DNA of 64,000 nt from Nematostella vectensis (lineage: Eukaryota > Cnidaria > Anthozoa > Actiniaria > Edwardsiidae), in contig NC_064036.1 of the NCBI RefSeq assembly GCF_932526225.1, forward strand, positions 7,137,519 to 7,201,518. The letters are read 5' to 3'. Below the pieces are notes generated by a model that had not been told where the DNA came from, did no database searches, and worked only from the letters and a program-made list of their open reading frames with translations. Positions 53,181 to 64,000 of this stretch are shown here, in pieces (the first letter of the stretch is position 1; each line of letters starts with the position of its first letter). The position numbers and the translations under genes are program-made.

Positions 53181-56100
53181 GTAAACTTACAGAGTATGCA
53201 GCGCTATTCCGTTAAGTCTTGGTGTGAAAAAAAAAAAAAACGGCTAAAAGAAACCGTCACACGTTCCCTTGTTAGCTCAGATCAATAACACTTTCGCGTT
53301 CCGTGATGAATTCGGTGCTTTCCAATAAACGTGCATCACTAATTCAATATATCCTTTCACCCAGCAGTATAGCACCACCTGTAATCTTTCAATTATTGAT
53401 CAACGCGCTATTTCTAGCGGGCCGAATTACAGCCTATGAATATCCGTGTGGTTCAAGAGCTATAGAGAAGAGCGTATATATGATGCGCACTGCCCTTACG
53501 CCTCTGTTGCCCCCGAGATGAGGTTTCTCTCGCGTCTAGACACGATGGGCTAGTGCGCGGAGGACGGAAGGAACAGCTCAGTGTCATTACACCGCTGACA
53601 GTTTGTTGTCAGCGACCGCCAGCTATTGGACTTTGAGGAAAGTAATAATGTGTCGTATGAGATGAGTATGAGGCTCAAATCAGATGAAAATATACTTTGA
53701 TTACTAAGCAGAAAGGTAGAACCAGACTGATGATAGATTTGTCATTTCTTCGAGTTCTTGGGAGTCATTAGAGGCAATATCAATATCTAATTGGTAGTAG
53801 TAATATCAGGCGAGCACCAAAAGTAATTTCGAATTTCTTATCTTTTGGAACATTCCCTCAACAGAGATGAAAAACGAAAAACAAATGAGTTAGCGCGATG
53901 ACAATAGAAACCATTACTGTTTTGAAAAAAATAAATACTCATTCAATTTCGAGAAGTATGCCAATCCTTAATTCCTACAAGTAAACAACGCAATTTGCTT
54001 AATGATATAAGCATGTGAGAATCGCACGATTCCAAGTGTTCGCGCTTACCTTCAGTTACATAAAGGGGATCTTTCGCTCTCGCCTATCGAGTTGTCAAAG
54101 GGGATTTTTAATACGCACTTTATCTAGCACCCCGTTTCAGCTGATAATCATACTATGCACTTTGTGTGTGTTTTTTTTTTCAGGCTGAGTCTAACAGGAG
54201 AGGGCGCATCTTGCGAAACCGATGTACCCACTTAACTACTTCAGTTTGCATAAGAGTTTTTAGAATGTTTTTTTTCTTTCGAGCTTTCAAACACAAGGAT
54301 GACTACTTTGGTTTTTTTCTAAACATGTTGTCGCTTTCCAAAAGTAAAAGCGGATGGCATTAAAAAGGAGATGAAATTATCCTAAAAGCACCTACCTTTA
54401 AGTGTTTTATTTTTAAAAGGGCACTTGGCCTTAATACTAATGTCAAGGGTGTCGATAATCAAATAGTCCTTTACGGGAGAAATAAGCTAGTGGAAATAAA
54501 TTGACTACACCTTGCGGGCAAATACAGTTATCGCACGCAAACTTGATATCTAGAATCTGTGACGGCGCATTTCAAGCTGGAAGCTTAAAGAATCTTAAAG
54601 AATCTTACATATTTTATTCAAGGAGCCTACAACTAAAACAATATTCAGAGCGCTGATAATTTAAAATTATTCATATTAAATATAATTTACGAGACAAATA
54701 GGCCTTTTGTTACTGTCTATGTGTTACAAACTAAAAAGTATATGTAAAGAAGCGACGGATGTGACGAATAAGGCTGACACGGAACACTCGCACTTCCGGT
54801 GTGCAAAAAATAGATTCCGGTCAAAGGTGAATCAATTACGTCATAACCATGACATCAGCCTCGGGCAAAGGATGGGAACCCTTTGGTGATATCCCACACT
54901 TCCTTAGGCGACGGTTTAAGAGCTTCGTGGGTGGGGGGTCAGCATTTTAACGCCCGAATGACTTCCGAGAACAATTACAAAATTTTTATTTGGCTTTGTA
55001 TGCAGCTAATACCGATAAGTCGAGCCCTCGAACACTGGAATATCCTTCCTTACAGATCGTTACCCTCGATAATTCGAACGGGTGCTTACTTAGCCTTCCT
55101 CGCAGGCGTTTTTAGGCTTTGCTCACTAGGGGAAGCGTGCTAGTGCTTACTGGAAGTTCTTAGATATTTTCAAGATGTGTAAGAAATTTAAATACATATT
55201 TACTCTCAATAACTCGAAATCCTAATGTTTCGAGTTATATTTGATTAATTTTGCTTTTGCGTGAAGTTTTTTATGTGAGCACAACCCGATACCAGCGTCT
55301 CGGAAAGGTTTAAGTTAAAGAGTTGTAGTAAGCAACACCTTTGTTACCTTTTGTATTAAAAAAAAATGGAAGGCAAATTATTTAATGACCACTACTAGTG
55401 AACGCTTTTTGTATTTTCCATACTTAATCGAAAATACTACAACAGCTTCCCCCAATAAGCGAATTACCATACCATGGTACTTGGTCACAATGAAAAAAAA
55501 TATGGCGGCTGATAGGGACTTTTGAACTGTTGTTCTCTCAGTTTTTTTACGAACGCTTCTACTAAGTCATGGTAAAAGTGTTTTGACTTTCAAAGCCGGT
55601 GCCGTAGGTTATGAAAATGGTATAACTATGCGGAAACGTTTTGATCATTACGTGGGTACCCTGTGTGTCGCCCGCTTGTCTCTCCATGTCGTCCGCACAA
55701 TTTGCACTTCAATCCAAAAAGCATCTTCTCAGAGAAATAATTACACGAGAATACTGTCTCTTTCCACCAAATTCTTCATAAAATCGCGGCCGTTACAGTT
55801 AAAGGGGGAGCGTCATGGTACTGCGCATGTCTGGAGTCAGTGTTTATTGTAGGCTTTTAATTGTCTACAAACAGTTGAACTTTAAGCTGTCAATGCCCTT
55901 ATAAAATAATATGCAATATTTTATTTAAAACTACGTTTATTGACAGTTTGTGGTCATTTTCCTTTAAATTTAGGTCTCCCACATGTATCAAAGGCTCATA
56001 AGTCAACATGAGAATTTGACTGAAATTCATTGTGTCCGGGCCAAAGAGCTATTGCAAAGCTTTTACCATGACACTGCCCCTTTAACGTTTAAAAACTTGA

Positions 56101-56353
56101 GGAATGATCTAATAATACATTGTGAAAAACAACATGTGTCCATCTATTCGTGTTAAACCAGATTATTGAGTATAAGATACCCAAAACTGGTAGAGGTAGC
56201 AACGTATTTCAAATTCTGGGCCGAAGTTACATGTTCTAAGTGCGCTTGTTTTTACGCTAGTGACAATGGGACCAAGGCAATATTGCATGTACTGCTGGAT
56301 CGCTCAATGTACCGCAAGGATATCTATTATATAATAACTTTACATTTGTCAAT

Positions 56354-56497
56354 AAGCTATTACGCCGCAAAATGTAAAAACTTACGCAAAATGTAATCTT
56401 AACGCGAAATGTGATAATAAATCTTTTCATTTTGCTTTAAATATTTTTTTACATTTTGCTGTGAAAAGTTATTACATTTTGCGGCGTAACATAAGCT
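56354..56497. mobile_element. Small palindromic element
   Basis: The left arm is TTACGCCGCAAAATGTAA (about 56360) and the right arm TTACATTTTGCGGCGTAA (about 56472), with extra AAATGT-type internal copies and flanking AGCT at both ends. It ends about 80 bases before the 22-bp array. Confidence 0.7.
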
Positions 56498-56578
56498 CTA
56501 GTGTGTTTTCTCCCGAAGTACGTGCAAGTTTTCTTTTCGAGATACTATTGGGATGTAGCGCACAAGGATATAGAAGGA

Positions 56579-56936
56579 GGCTTGCTGCATTACAGTGGAT
56601 CGCTTGCTGCTTTACAGTGGATTGCTTGCTGCTTTACAGTGGATCGCTTGCTGCATTACAGTGGATCGCTTGCTGCTTTACAGTGGATCGCTTGCTGCAT
56701 TACAGTGGATCGCTTGCTGCTTTACAGTGGATCGCTTGCTGCATTACAGTGGATCGCTTGCTGCTTTACAGTGGATCGCTTGCTGCTTTACAGTGGATCG
56801 CTTGCTGCATTACAGTGGATCGCTTGCTGCATTACAGTGGATCGTTCGCTGCTTTACAGTGGATCGCTTGCTGCATTACAGTGAATCGCTTGCTGCTTTA
56901 CAGTGGATCGCTTGCTGCTTTACAGTGGATCGCTAA
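56579..56936. repeat. 22-bp minisatellite, 16 copies
   Basis: The unit is CTTGCTGC(A/T)TTACAGTGGA plus TCG. The A/T position reads A T T A T A T A T T A A T A T T along the array. Because 22 is not a multiple of 3, all three plus frames rotate through the same 22-residue peptide and none meets a stop, producing long open frames without codon selection. Confidence 0.97.
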
Positions 56937-57029
56937 TGCTGAGACAACAACCCTATTAAAAATATTTGAAATGTTCGTAATCGTCTGTGTTACCTACATT
57001 ATAAACATTTGCGCAAACTAGAGGCCAAT

Positions 57030-57270
57030 AAAGAAGAGTAAGCAAAATAAAATGTCTTCACTTATACACAGTGTTGTTGTTGGCTAAAAAGTATCTTAAA
57101 AGGAGAAAGATATTTGAAAAAAAATAAAGTGGGAGTCAAAAAGACCCGTAGAACACAAGCCTAATAAAATGAATCTATACCATGTCGTCACCTATACACG
57201 TAGAGGTAAGATACGTGTGTCTTAAAGATATTTGAACAAATAATAGGGGCCAAAAAGACTCGTAGAATAA
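57030..57270. repeat. Diverged direct duplication of about 150 bp
   Basis: Two segments share the order CACCTATACAC/CACTTATACAC, AGATATTTGAA, CAAAAAGAC(C/T)CGTAGAA and then AAGC. Start points are about 57058 and 57189. Confidence 0.6.
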
Positions 57271-59002
57271 GCAAACTGGCTACAATCCGAAGAAGAGATC
57301 CCGCCAAAATGGCCATTAGGCACTACGTGTTTGCCTTCATTGCTTGTCATTAAGAGAACAAAAAGTTTTTTATTGACGTCATTTCCCAAATTGAGTCCAT
57401 TAAAGAAATGGAAAATTAATAAAATGGGACTCAGTGTGGGGCCTTTGACCTCCATTGATACATCTAATTAAATATAAACACCTATGAATACTATAAACGC
57501 GACATGAAACATTTTTTGTGGTATGAAAGTGAAATTCAATCTACCAAACAGTACGTTTGTAAGGCAGGAGTAATGCCATCCATCTGGAAATGAATCAAAA
57601 TAAGACATTTCGAAACCTTGTATTGTTTACATTACAAAGATAGTCTCGGCTAATAGCGCTATTATACGGAAAAAGCCGATTCGATATAATGTTTAGTTTG
57701 GTTTATCTAAACAAGGTTAGGATGTAAGATATTAAATGAAGACAAAATCAAATTACAGATTTCCTACAAAGAATCGTACCGTCTACATCAGATACAAGTT
57801 TCGGCGGTAATGTAGAAGTTGAAAAACATCACTTAGTCTATTTAGTAATAAGAGACCACTTTTAATCTGCGCCATAACCTCTAGAAGTCAAAATGAAAGA
57901 TTGGAAATATGAAGTAGACCCAATAGAATAGATCGAGGCCCTTAAAGTTACCATGGCGACGGCCAGTGTGGGGGCAGGGGAGGGTAGTGTGTTTGTTTAC
58001 TGAACTGCTGAAGAGTAATCATGACTTTTTGACGGTGACATGGAACGATTAATAAAAAATGAATGATTAAAGATATGAATAATATCTGTTGGTTGGACTT
58101 GAGATGTGATAGATTATCGAACGCAAAACCTCGGGCAGTGTCCATGTGTTTTATACGAAACCTTTCCCGAGCTATTTACTATAATGATATTTAGCTATAT
58201 AAAAACTTTATACGTGACGATAAAGAAGGACATAACTTTAAATAGAAAGTTTGTCTTGCAACGCGGTTTTTGTTCTTTGTCGTATCCTTTGGAATAAATT
58301 TAAGAAAGCCCAAAGTAAATACCAAAGCGAAAACAAGACTATATAATATGGGCTCTTTTTATTGCTGTTATTGACATTTCATGGTGCAATATTATTAATA
58401 GAAATCTAGAAGAAATAAAGGAAAATTTTCGCTTAATATGTACAAGAATCAAAGCGTTGAAAAAAAAAAATACAAATCCAACAGCGGCAGGCATTACTAG
58501 GGGAGCATCGAAATATTACATTCATTAGCTAAGGCGAAGGATATTTGATTGAAAACGTATTGACGCTAACTTGTGAATTGTTACCAAATTAAATTTCACA
58601 TTTTATCATTTCTAATTTCAAATTAAAAACAAGTAAGTCGTGAAGGTGTGATAGCGTGTTTTAATTAAATGGTAGTTGTATCTTTGCTTTTTTCTAGCTT
58701 TAAAAATGAAAAGCAAACAAACTTCCTCGTTTTTTTTCTCCTCATTTCTCGTAAAAAAAAAACATGTGTGTTGACTACATTATCTGTGAATCTATCATAT
58801 CGAGTTAGCCTTAACAGGAAATAGCCATATGCATTGCCGTAATCGTTGATCTTTACACTACGAACGAAAACCGTGAAAACGAAAACCTATCTGCATGGAA
58901 GACCGGAAGAAAGCGCTTTAGAGCCGCCACGATAAGTCGCCTTCAAATAATGTCATGTTCTGAAAAGTGTAAAAATTGAATAAAATCTAAGACAAAACTC
59001 AC

Positions 59003-59043
59003 CTTTTGTAGTACTTCCAAAGCCTTGAAAACTTCAAATTCAT
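59003..59043 (-). other. Candidate first exon, unrecognised
   Basis: ATG at 59043 reads MNLKFSRLWKYYK up to a consensus donor (AAAAG|GTGAGT at 59003/59002). An upstream short frame (ATG at about 59085, MDDLKQMIK stop) would act as a uORF. No second exon was found. Confidence 0.25.
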
Positions 59044-59609
59044 ACAATTCTTATCACTTGATCATCTGCTTGAGATCGTCCATTTTTTGGTACATTATAC
59101 GCGGCAAAAAGAAGGCAGCAGTGTTAGACTTTGTTCAAGAAAAAACGCGCGGTAAATAAAAAAACTCTTGTCTCAGTCTCGTTTCGTAAAAGTTGCCAGC
59201 GAAGCGGGGCCCGCTTTTAGCGTATGTCATAGCTTGGAAAACCCGCCTAATGAATTCTGTCACAGTGTGTTTGCATTCGCTGTGAGCTCGGTAGCAGGAA
59301 AAGCCTGGGTTTGCCTATCAATTTGGGCAATCTATCCGACACATCCGATGGTTGTTATTAAAACAGGGATATTAAATACTTGCCACCGCAACGCTAGGAA
59401 CGTCACCCTCAATGCACACTGGCCAAGCGTTAAGTATTGTTGAAAAGTGGCCAATTAAAATGTATTGATCCCTGATCAAATAATAATAAAAAAGGAAAAG
59501 CATGATAAGACTAACTGTGTGTGATCTCTAGTCGCAATATTTTTTTCTTCCTTTTTTTTCTCTTCGTACTTTTTTCTTTTATTCTCTTCTTTTTTCTTTT
59601 TTTTTTCAG

Positions 59610-59672
59610 GGCGTTTGTGCACGTGCGTGGCCTAAGAGAAAAGGCGGGGTATCAGGCACTTTATCCTGAAAG
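59610..59672 (+). other. Candidate 63-nt exon, unrecognised
   Basis: A very long pyrimidine tract and CAG (59543-59609) precede a segment reading AFVHVRGLREKAGYQALYPE, followed by the weak donor AAAG|GTGAAG. No neighbouring exon was identified; it could be chance. Confidence 0.2.
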
Positions 59673-61499
59673 GTGAAGCAAAAATAAAATCAGCTTAAAA
59701 AAACACAAACAAGGACATCTAATATGCCCTAAGATACCATTAGTGTCCTTGGACAACTTGTTTTTCTATTTAGAACTTCAATATACTATTATTTTTAACT
59801 TAGTCTGAGCAGCAACTCGTGAGACTGGCAGTATCAATTGGCGCTTAAGTGGTCAGCGCTAAACCTATTCATTTCGAAAAGCTAAACACAAGCTTAGATG
59901 GCCGATAAACACTCAGAGATTTCTCGAACGTTCCCAAGGCAACTTCCCTCAAGGAGGCGATAGCCCTCGAGAAAGAGGAACTTTAGTTGTGTTGTTTATG
60001 ACGTTACTTATCATTTCGATCTCTTTTTTCATTTTCGTGAGATGAATTGCTAAGAGTCGCGGAAAGGAATAGTTCGGTAAAGGATGCAAACAATTAAATC
60101 GATTAACTTTGAGAAACAAAAAAGAAATTAATTTTAAAGGTAACTAAAAATGATGGTATAACCACACGAAGGGGCACACAAGAGACGTAAAAACTCCTGT
60201 TTATTCTATCTTAGAGTCCGTAGATGGTTCTTTGCTTGAAACAGGTTTTAAAACAGCATGGAATTAGAATTAATAAAGGAAGTATTAAGAAAGGACAAAA
60301 AGGAAGGCAAAATAAAAGGAGAAAAATAAAAAAGAGGTGAAGGGGCTATCTCCACAGCTAAAAGAGAACTTAAAGCCAAACACAGTAAGAACAAATAAGT
60401 TAATCTAAATAAGTCATGCAATTAGATCGAATAGTCAAAATTACAACGGCAATCGTAATCTAACCTGCAAGCAAATATCGACTTTACCCACAAGTTGCTC
60501 AACATTTTGACGCTTCCTAATCAAATCAATGAAGATCTCTAAAGGAAATCGTGTTAGTGTTGTGTCAAGGGGCTGTCCTCGACATTTTCCGGGCATAATG
60601 GTTACCCCTAAAAGGCTTGTTAGGATTAATTTTCAAAAATAGCAAGTGTCAATATATTTACATTGCTTTTAGGATGTGCAATTGCAATAATTGACTTGAC
60701 GCCTTCTCTGAAATTCCTAGGACAATAAAAGGAGCGGATTTTAAAGTGGACTGAGAAGTCATATCAAGCGTAAAGGATTTTTTAAACATCGTTTAAAACT
60801 GCACGATAGAATATTGGAATACATTTGATCAAGTGTTTGCACTTTGATAGAAAAAGCACGAAAGGAGTGGGGGGGAGGAGGGGGGTAATCCAAACATCGA
60901 ATAAGATTCATTAAAGTTTTAAAACCCACAAAATATAACCCCGTTTTAAACAATAGACAAATAAGTGTTTTATCAAATAATGGAAATTACTTTTAGGCTT
61001 TCTTTTAGCTATTGTATTCATGTTAATATATCCATTAGTCAACAAATATTGTTTTGGAACAATCTTAAGGCAATTACCCAAAAACACAAAGAAAAAAATT
61101 TAAAACTGTTAAAGGACGAAATTCCCACTGAGATATTGCTATCTATTGGTTCGGGGTCAAAATATTTTTTTAAGTAAAGTGAACACCTGAAAAACAACAA
61201 AAATTAAGATTCCCATAGAAACCGTCGACATTTCTGGGATTTCAATTATTTCTTCCAAAGTTTCATGAAATTCGGCACAAAAATGATGTTGAAAAGTGGT
61301 TACGTTGGGGTATCCAAAAAGTAAGATGGTAACTACTTTACCATCAATCCTAAAAAACTTACAGTTATAAAAAAAAAACTCACATTCTCGGGGCCATTTC
61401 TGAAGCGCTGCCTCTGTTAGGGAGTTAAAGCCTTCAAGAGCCCTGTATGACTCTCTCTCGTGACAAAGAAACACAAAATGACAACTGCTGCAGTTAGCG

Positions 61500-61880
61500 G
61501 GGATTGTCAAGCCGATACGTTATTTTGTTGATCGATGCTTATTAACATATACATCGGATGCATCTCTTGAGAATAAAAAAAAGGCACTGAAAAACTACTT
61601 AGGAATGCGGAACATAACGCTCTTTTGTTGACAATCCTAATGAACAAGACTAAATGAGGCATTTTAAGTAAAAGGATTGTAGATGAAGGCAACGATATTT
61701 TGTTGATCAATATAAATGGTGGACTTTTACAGCGGATGGAGCACTTAAAACCTTTAAAAAACCTGAAAAAGTACCCAGGAATGCAGAACATAACGTTGAT
61801 AAATCTTAGTTAGATAATCCTTGGGATAAAGTAAGAATGAGGCATATTAAGTAAGAGGTTTCTAAATGAACGCAAATTGC
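61500..61880. repeat. About 178-bp diverged tandem repeat
   Basis: TATTTTGTTGATC recurs at about 61520 and 61697. AGGAATGC(G/A)GAACATAACG recurs at about 61602 and 61779. A partial third copy (ATGAGGCATATTAAGTAAGAGG) follows at about 61836, matching ATGAGGCATTTTAAGTAAAAGG near 61654. Confidence 0.75.
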
Positions 61881-64000
61881 TTATACTTAAGAGTCATCTA
61901 TAAATGGAAGACGCCATTACTGTAACTGACAGATACGCATAGCAGGGATGTCACGAAAATGGGGCAAGATTGAATTCGGTCAGAGATTGATTCAGCAGAA
62001 ATGATCCTTCAAGCGACCGAGTGCATTTATCAAGAATTAAAACATTAAAATACAAAAGAAAGACACGACGAGATAAACCATGGTAAACACTGACCAATGA
62101 GTTTATCATCATCTCATGAAGGAAAGCAAACTAAAAATTGGATAAGATTTTCAATGAATTCAAACAAAAAGAGTTCTGGTATTTTTTGTTTTCATATGTT
62201 TTTTATTTAAGTTTAATGCCGTATCTCGAGGACTTTATAATTTCAAGAAAAAATATATATTTCCTTTTCAAAAAAATTATTCTTAACTATTTTTGTGTAC
62301 AATGTTGGTATAAACATTAAGCTTACGGAAATATATTTTTCTTCTATGATATAAACTTACTTTGGCCGTTAAAGATCGCTACAAAATACCTTAAAAGGAA
62401 AATAAAAAAAAATTGACTATAGTATGTTTGGTTAGACAGCTCTGTGCCAGTCAACCAGAATTATGCATTATTAAAATTAAGAAGAAGACTGACGCCTGTA
62501 GCAATATTCTAAGCATTTCCTAGCTGTATTCTTGCAAACTCACTCGTTTTCAAATGGCAGTTACGAAGGTATCCAGCCAAATTATATGGTTTCTAGCTGG
62601 TCTACCGCCCTTTTGCCTTCCTTTCAAGACAAATATTATAAATAAAATATATAGGAAGGCGCGAAGTCAAATAACAATATAACTGTTACAAGAAAAGTGA
62701 AGTTAAAAGTTGATATCTTAAAGTGATTACAGCAGTAAAGAAAAGAAATTATATGTGGATACCTGTACTTTTGAAGTCTTCTCTCCCTAATTCAGCAACC
62801 CATTATGGCAGCTGAAGCTTTTGTTTAGGTTTTGTGTAATCCCTAAATAATACGACAAACAGTGCGACAACTTTTACTTGCTCTCCTTTCTAAGTATCGG
62901 TATTGTAGATGTTTTCACTTTGTCCCTTTGGCATGATTAAATTCCCGGGAGATTGTTAAAGAGACCGAAGAAGATTGCTGTGTATGGTTTACTCATCGCG
63001 CGTCGAGAAGCAAATTAAAAAACATCGGAACCTAGAGCTCTGTTTTGATTAAATCTATCATATAATACGATCGGGCAATACGGGCGGCATGACCGTAACA
63101 AGCGGCAAATGCGATCATCTCGGCTATCGGGTTATTGTCGTAGGATGATAAACCGTTTATAAAAAACAACAACTGGAAAGAGCTATCATGCTATTCAATT
63201 TCCATTCTCGATAACCAAAACTCTAGAACTTCAAACCCTCAATCATAAAACCCCCAAAAAATATTCGTACTACCCAGTGGTGCAGTCACACATAGAAAAA
63301 TGTCATGAGACTTTTTTTCCTCTTAACCACTCTATCTTTCTTTTTAACTGTTTATGAGTGTATGGATTGTGGTGCTACTAGATTTGACTTTATTCTTAAT
63401 AAAATAGCGCTAAGAACGAGCTAGTCGTTTGACCAGACCTGTTGCTGTGGCAACATATTCCTCTTAAACTTAAATGAAGATGAGTAAAAAATAGTCCGCT
63501 TTGAGTAGTAATTATTCATTATTCTTAGATATGTTATCATCATCTTACTTCTAAAATTCAATCATACTCTTCCACATGCGTCCATGTGAGTTGAAAGGAA
63601 TCAAAAATATTTTTTTCATGAAAAATATCTCCTTATTTTATCAGGTGAATTGTTGGATTTTCCAAAGAGGGCCGATCCCTGTCCCCTTGGGACTCCACTT
63701 CGGCAAATGAAATGTTAAGAGTTGAAATGTATTTGCAAAACTCAGGCCAAACCACGTGCAATGGAAATACAAAAGCTACTGGATCATTTTAAATGGACGA
63801 TAACCTCAGAGAGGGTCACATTTCACTTTAGAAGTGCATTAGAAAATGGCCAAAAGCACAAACACAAAAAACAAGGGGAGAGGGTTTGGGTCTCCGAGAA
63901 ACAAAACCTCGGATAACGCGATCGGATTGGTGAGCCCCCCCCCCCCAGGTTTTCTAGTAGTCATATATAAGCTTCACCAGAACAACTGCTATATTACAGC

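Larger units (their letters stand above)
39891..64000. other. AT-rich gene-poor region
   Basis: About 24 kb without a recognisable multi-exon gene on either strand. Open frames are short and lack known domains. Named exceptions are listed separately: repeats at 43970, 52968, 56354, 56579, 57030 and 61500, and exon-like segments at 45630, 46375, 48171, 59003 and 59610. Poly-G lies at about 42980-43002. Other parts hold nothing I can name; non-coding RNA or enhancers cannot be excluded by eye. Confidence 0.5.

Noticed and set aside
59168-59443. 91-aa open frame on the plus strand
   Set aside because: No splice sites, domain or codon pattern to support it.
61157-61510. Exon-like minus-strand frame (CHERESYRALEGFNSL)
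   Set aside because: Protein-like for about 40 residues but with no clear acceptor, no partner exon and no recognised family.

Overview
The window is animal nuclear DNA: intron-rich genes with GT-AG junctions, 40-460 base exons, abundant small foldback transposons, minisatellites and long poly-G/poly-C runs. A protease fused to a ShKT domain, a GABA-B-type receptor and an EMI/EGF protein together suggest an anthozoan cnidarian (sea anemone-like); the species is inferred, not proven. All gene models were spliced by eye, with reading phase checked at every junction.

Layout. (1) 113-6743, minus: secreted EMI/EGF (MEGF6-like) protein that runs off the left edge, with introns full of repeats. (2) 8282-11088, minus: complete five-exon secreted chymotrypsin-fold protease with a Gly/Ser linker and C-terminal ShKT domain. 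(3) 12185-18808, minus: complete 13-exon NADP-dependent isocitrate dehydrogenase (411 aa), with a GC-AG intron and a large intronic minisatellite built from its own exon 11 splice donor. (4) 19258-20841, plus: a five-exon, 288-aa basic protein of unknown function, head to head with the dehydrogenase. (5) 20990-23234, minus: complete AN1 zinc-finger protein (ZFAND2A-like, 147 aa), whose last intron holds a TIR element carrying a broken RecQ-like helicase fragment. (6) 25151-39191, minus: a GABA-B-type class C GPCR locus with two complete nine-exon Venus-flytrap (VFT) ectodomains upstream of one six-exon 7TM/C-tail block. (7) 39192-64000: mostly gene-free, AT-rich DNA with repeats and a few orphan exon-like segments.

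Two observations stand out. First, the GABA-B-like locus: the second VFT set is exactly 1320 bases, phase 1 on both sides, and has no evident signal peptide of its own. The locus could therefore make either an 839-aa single-VFT receptor or a 1279-aa receptor with two VFTs in series. Second, in at least four introns of three genes, the tandem repeat next to an exon is made of copies of that exon's own splice junction (two donors, two acceptors), giving rows of decoy splice sites. Both need RNA evidence.
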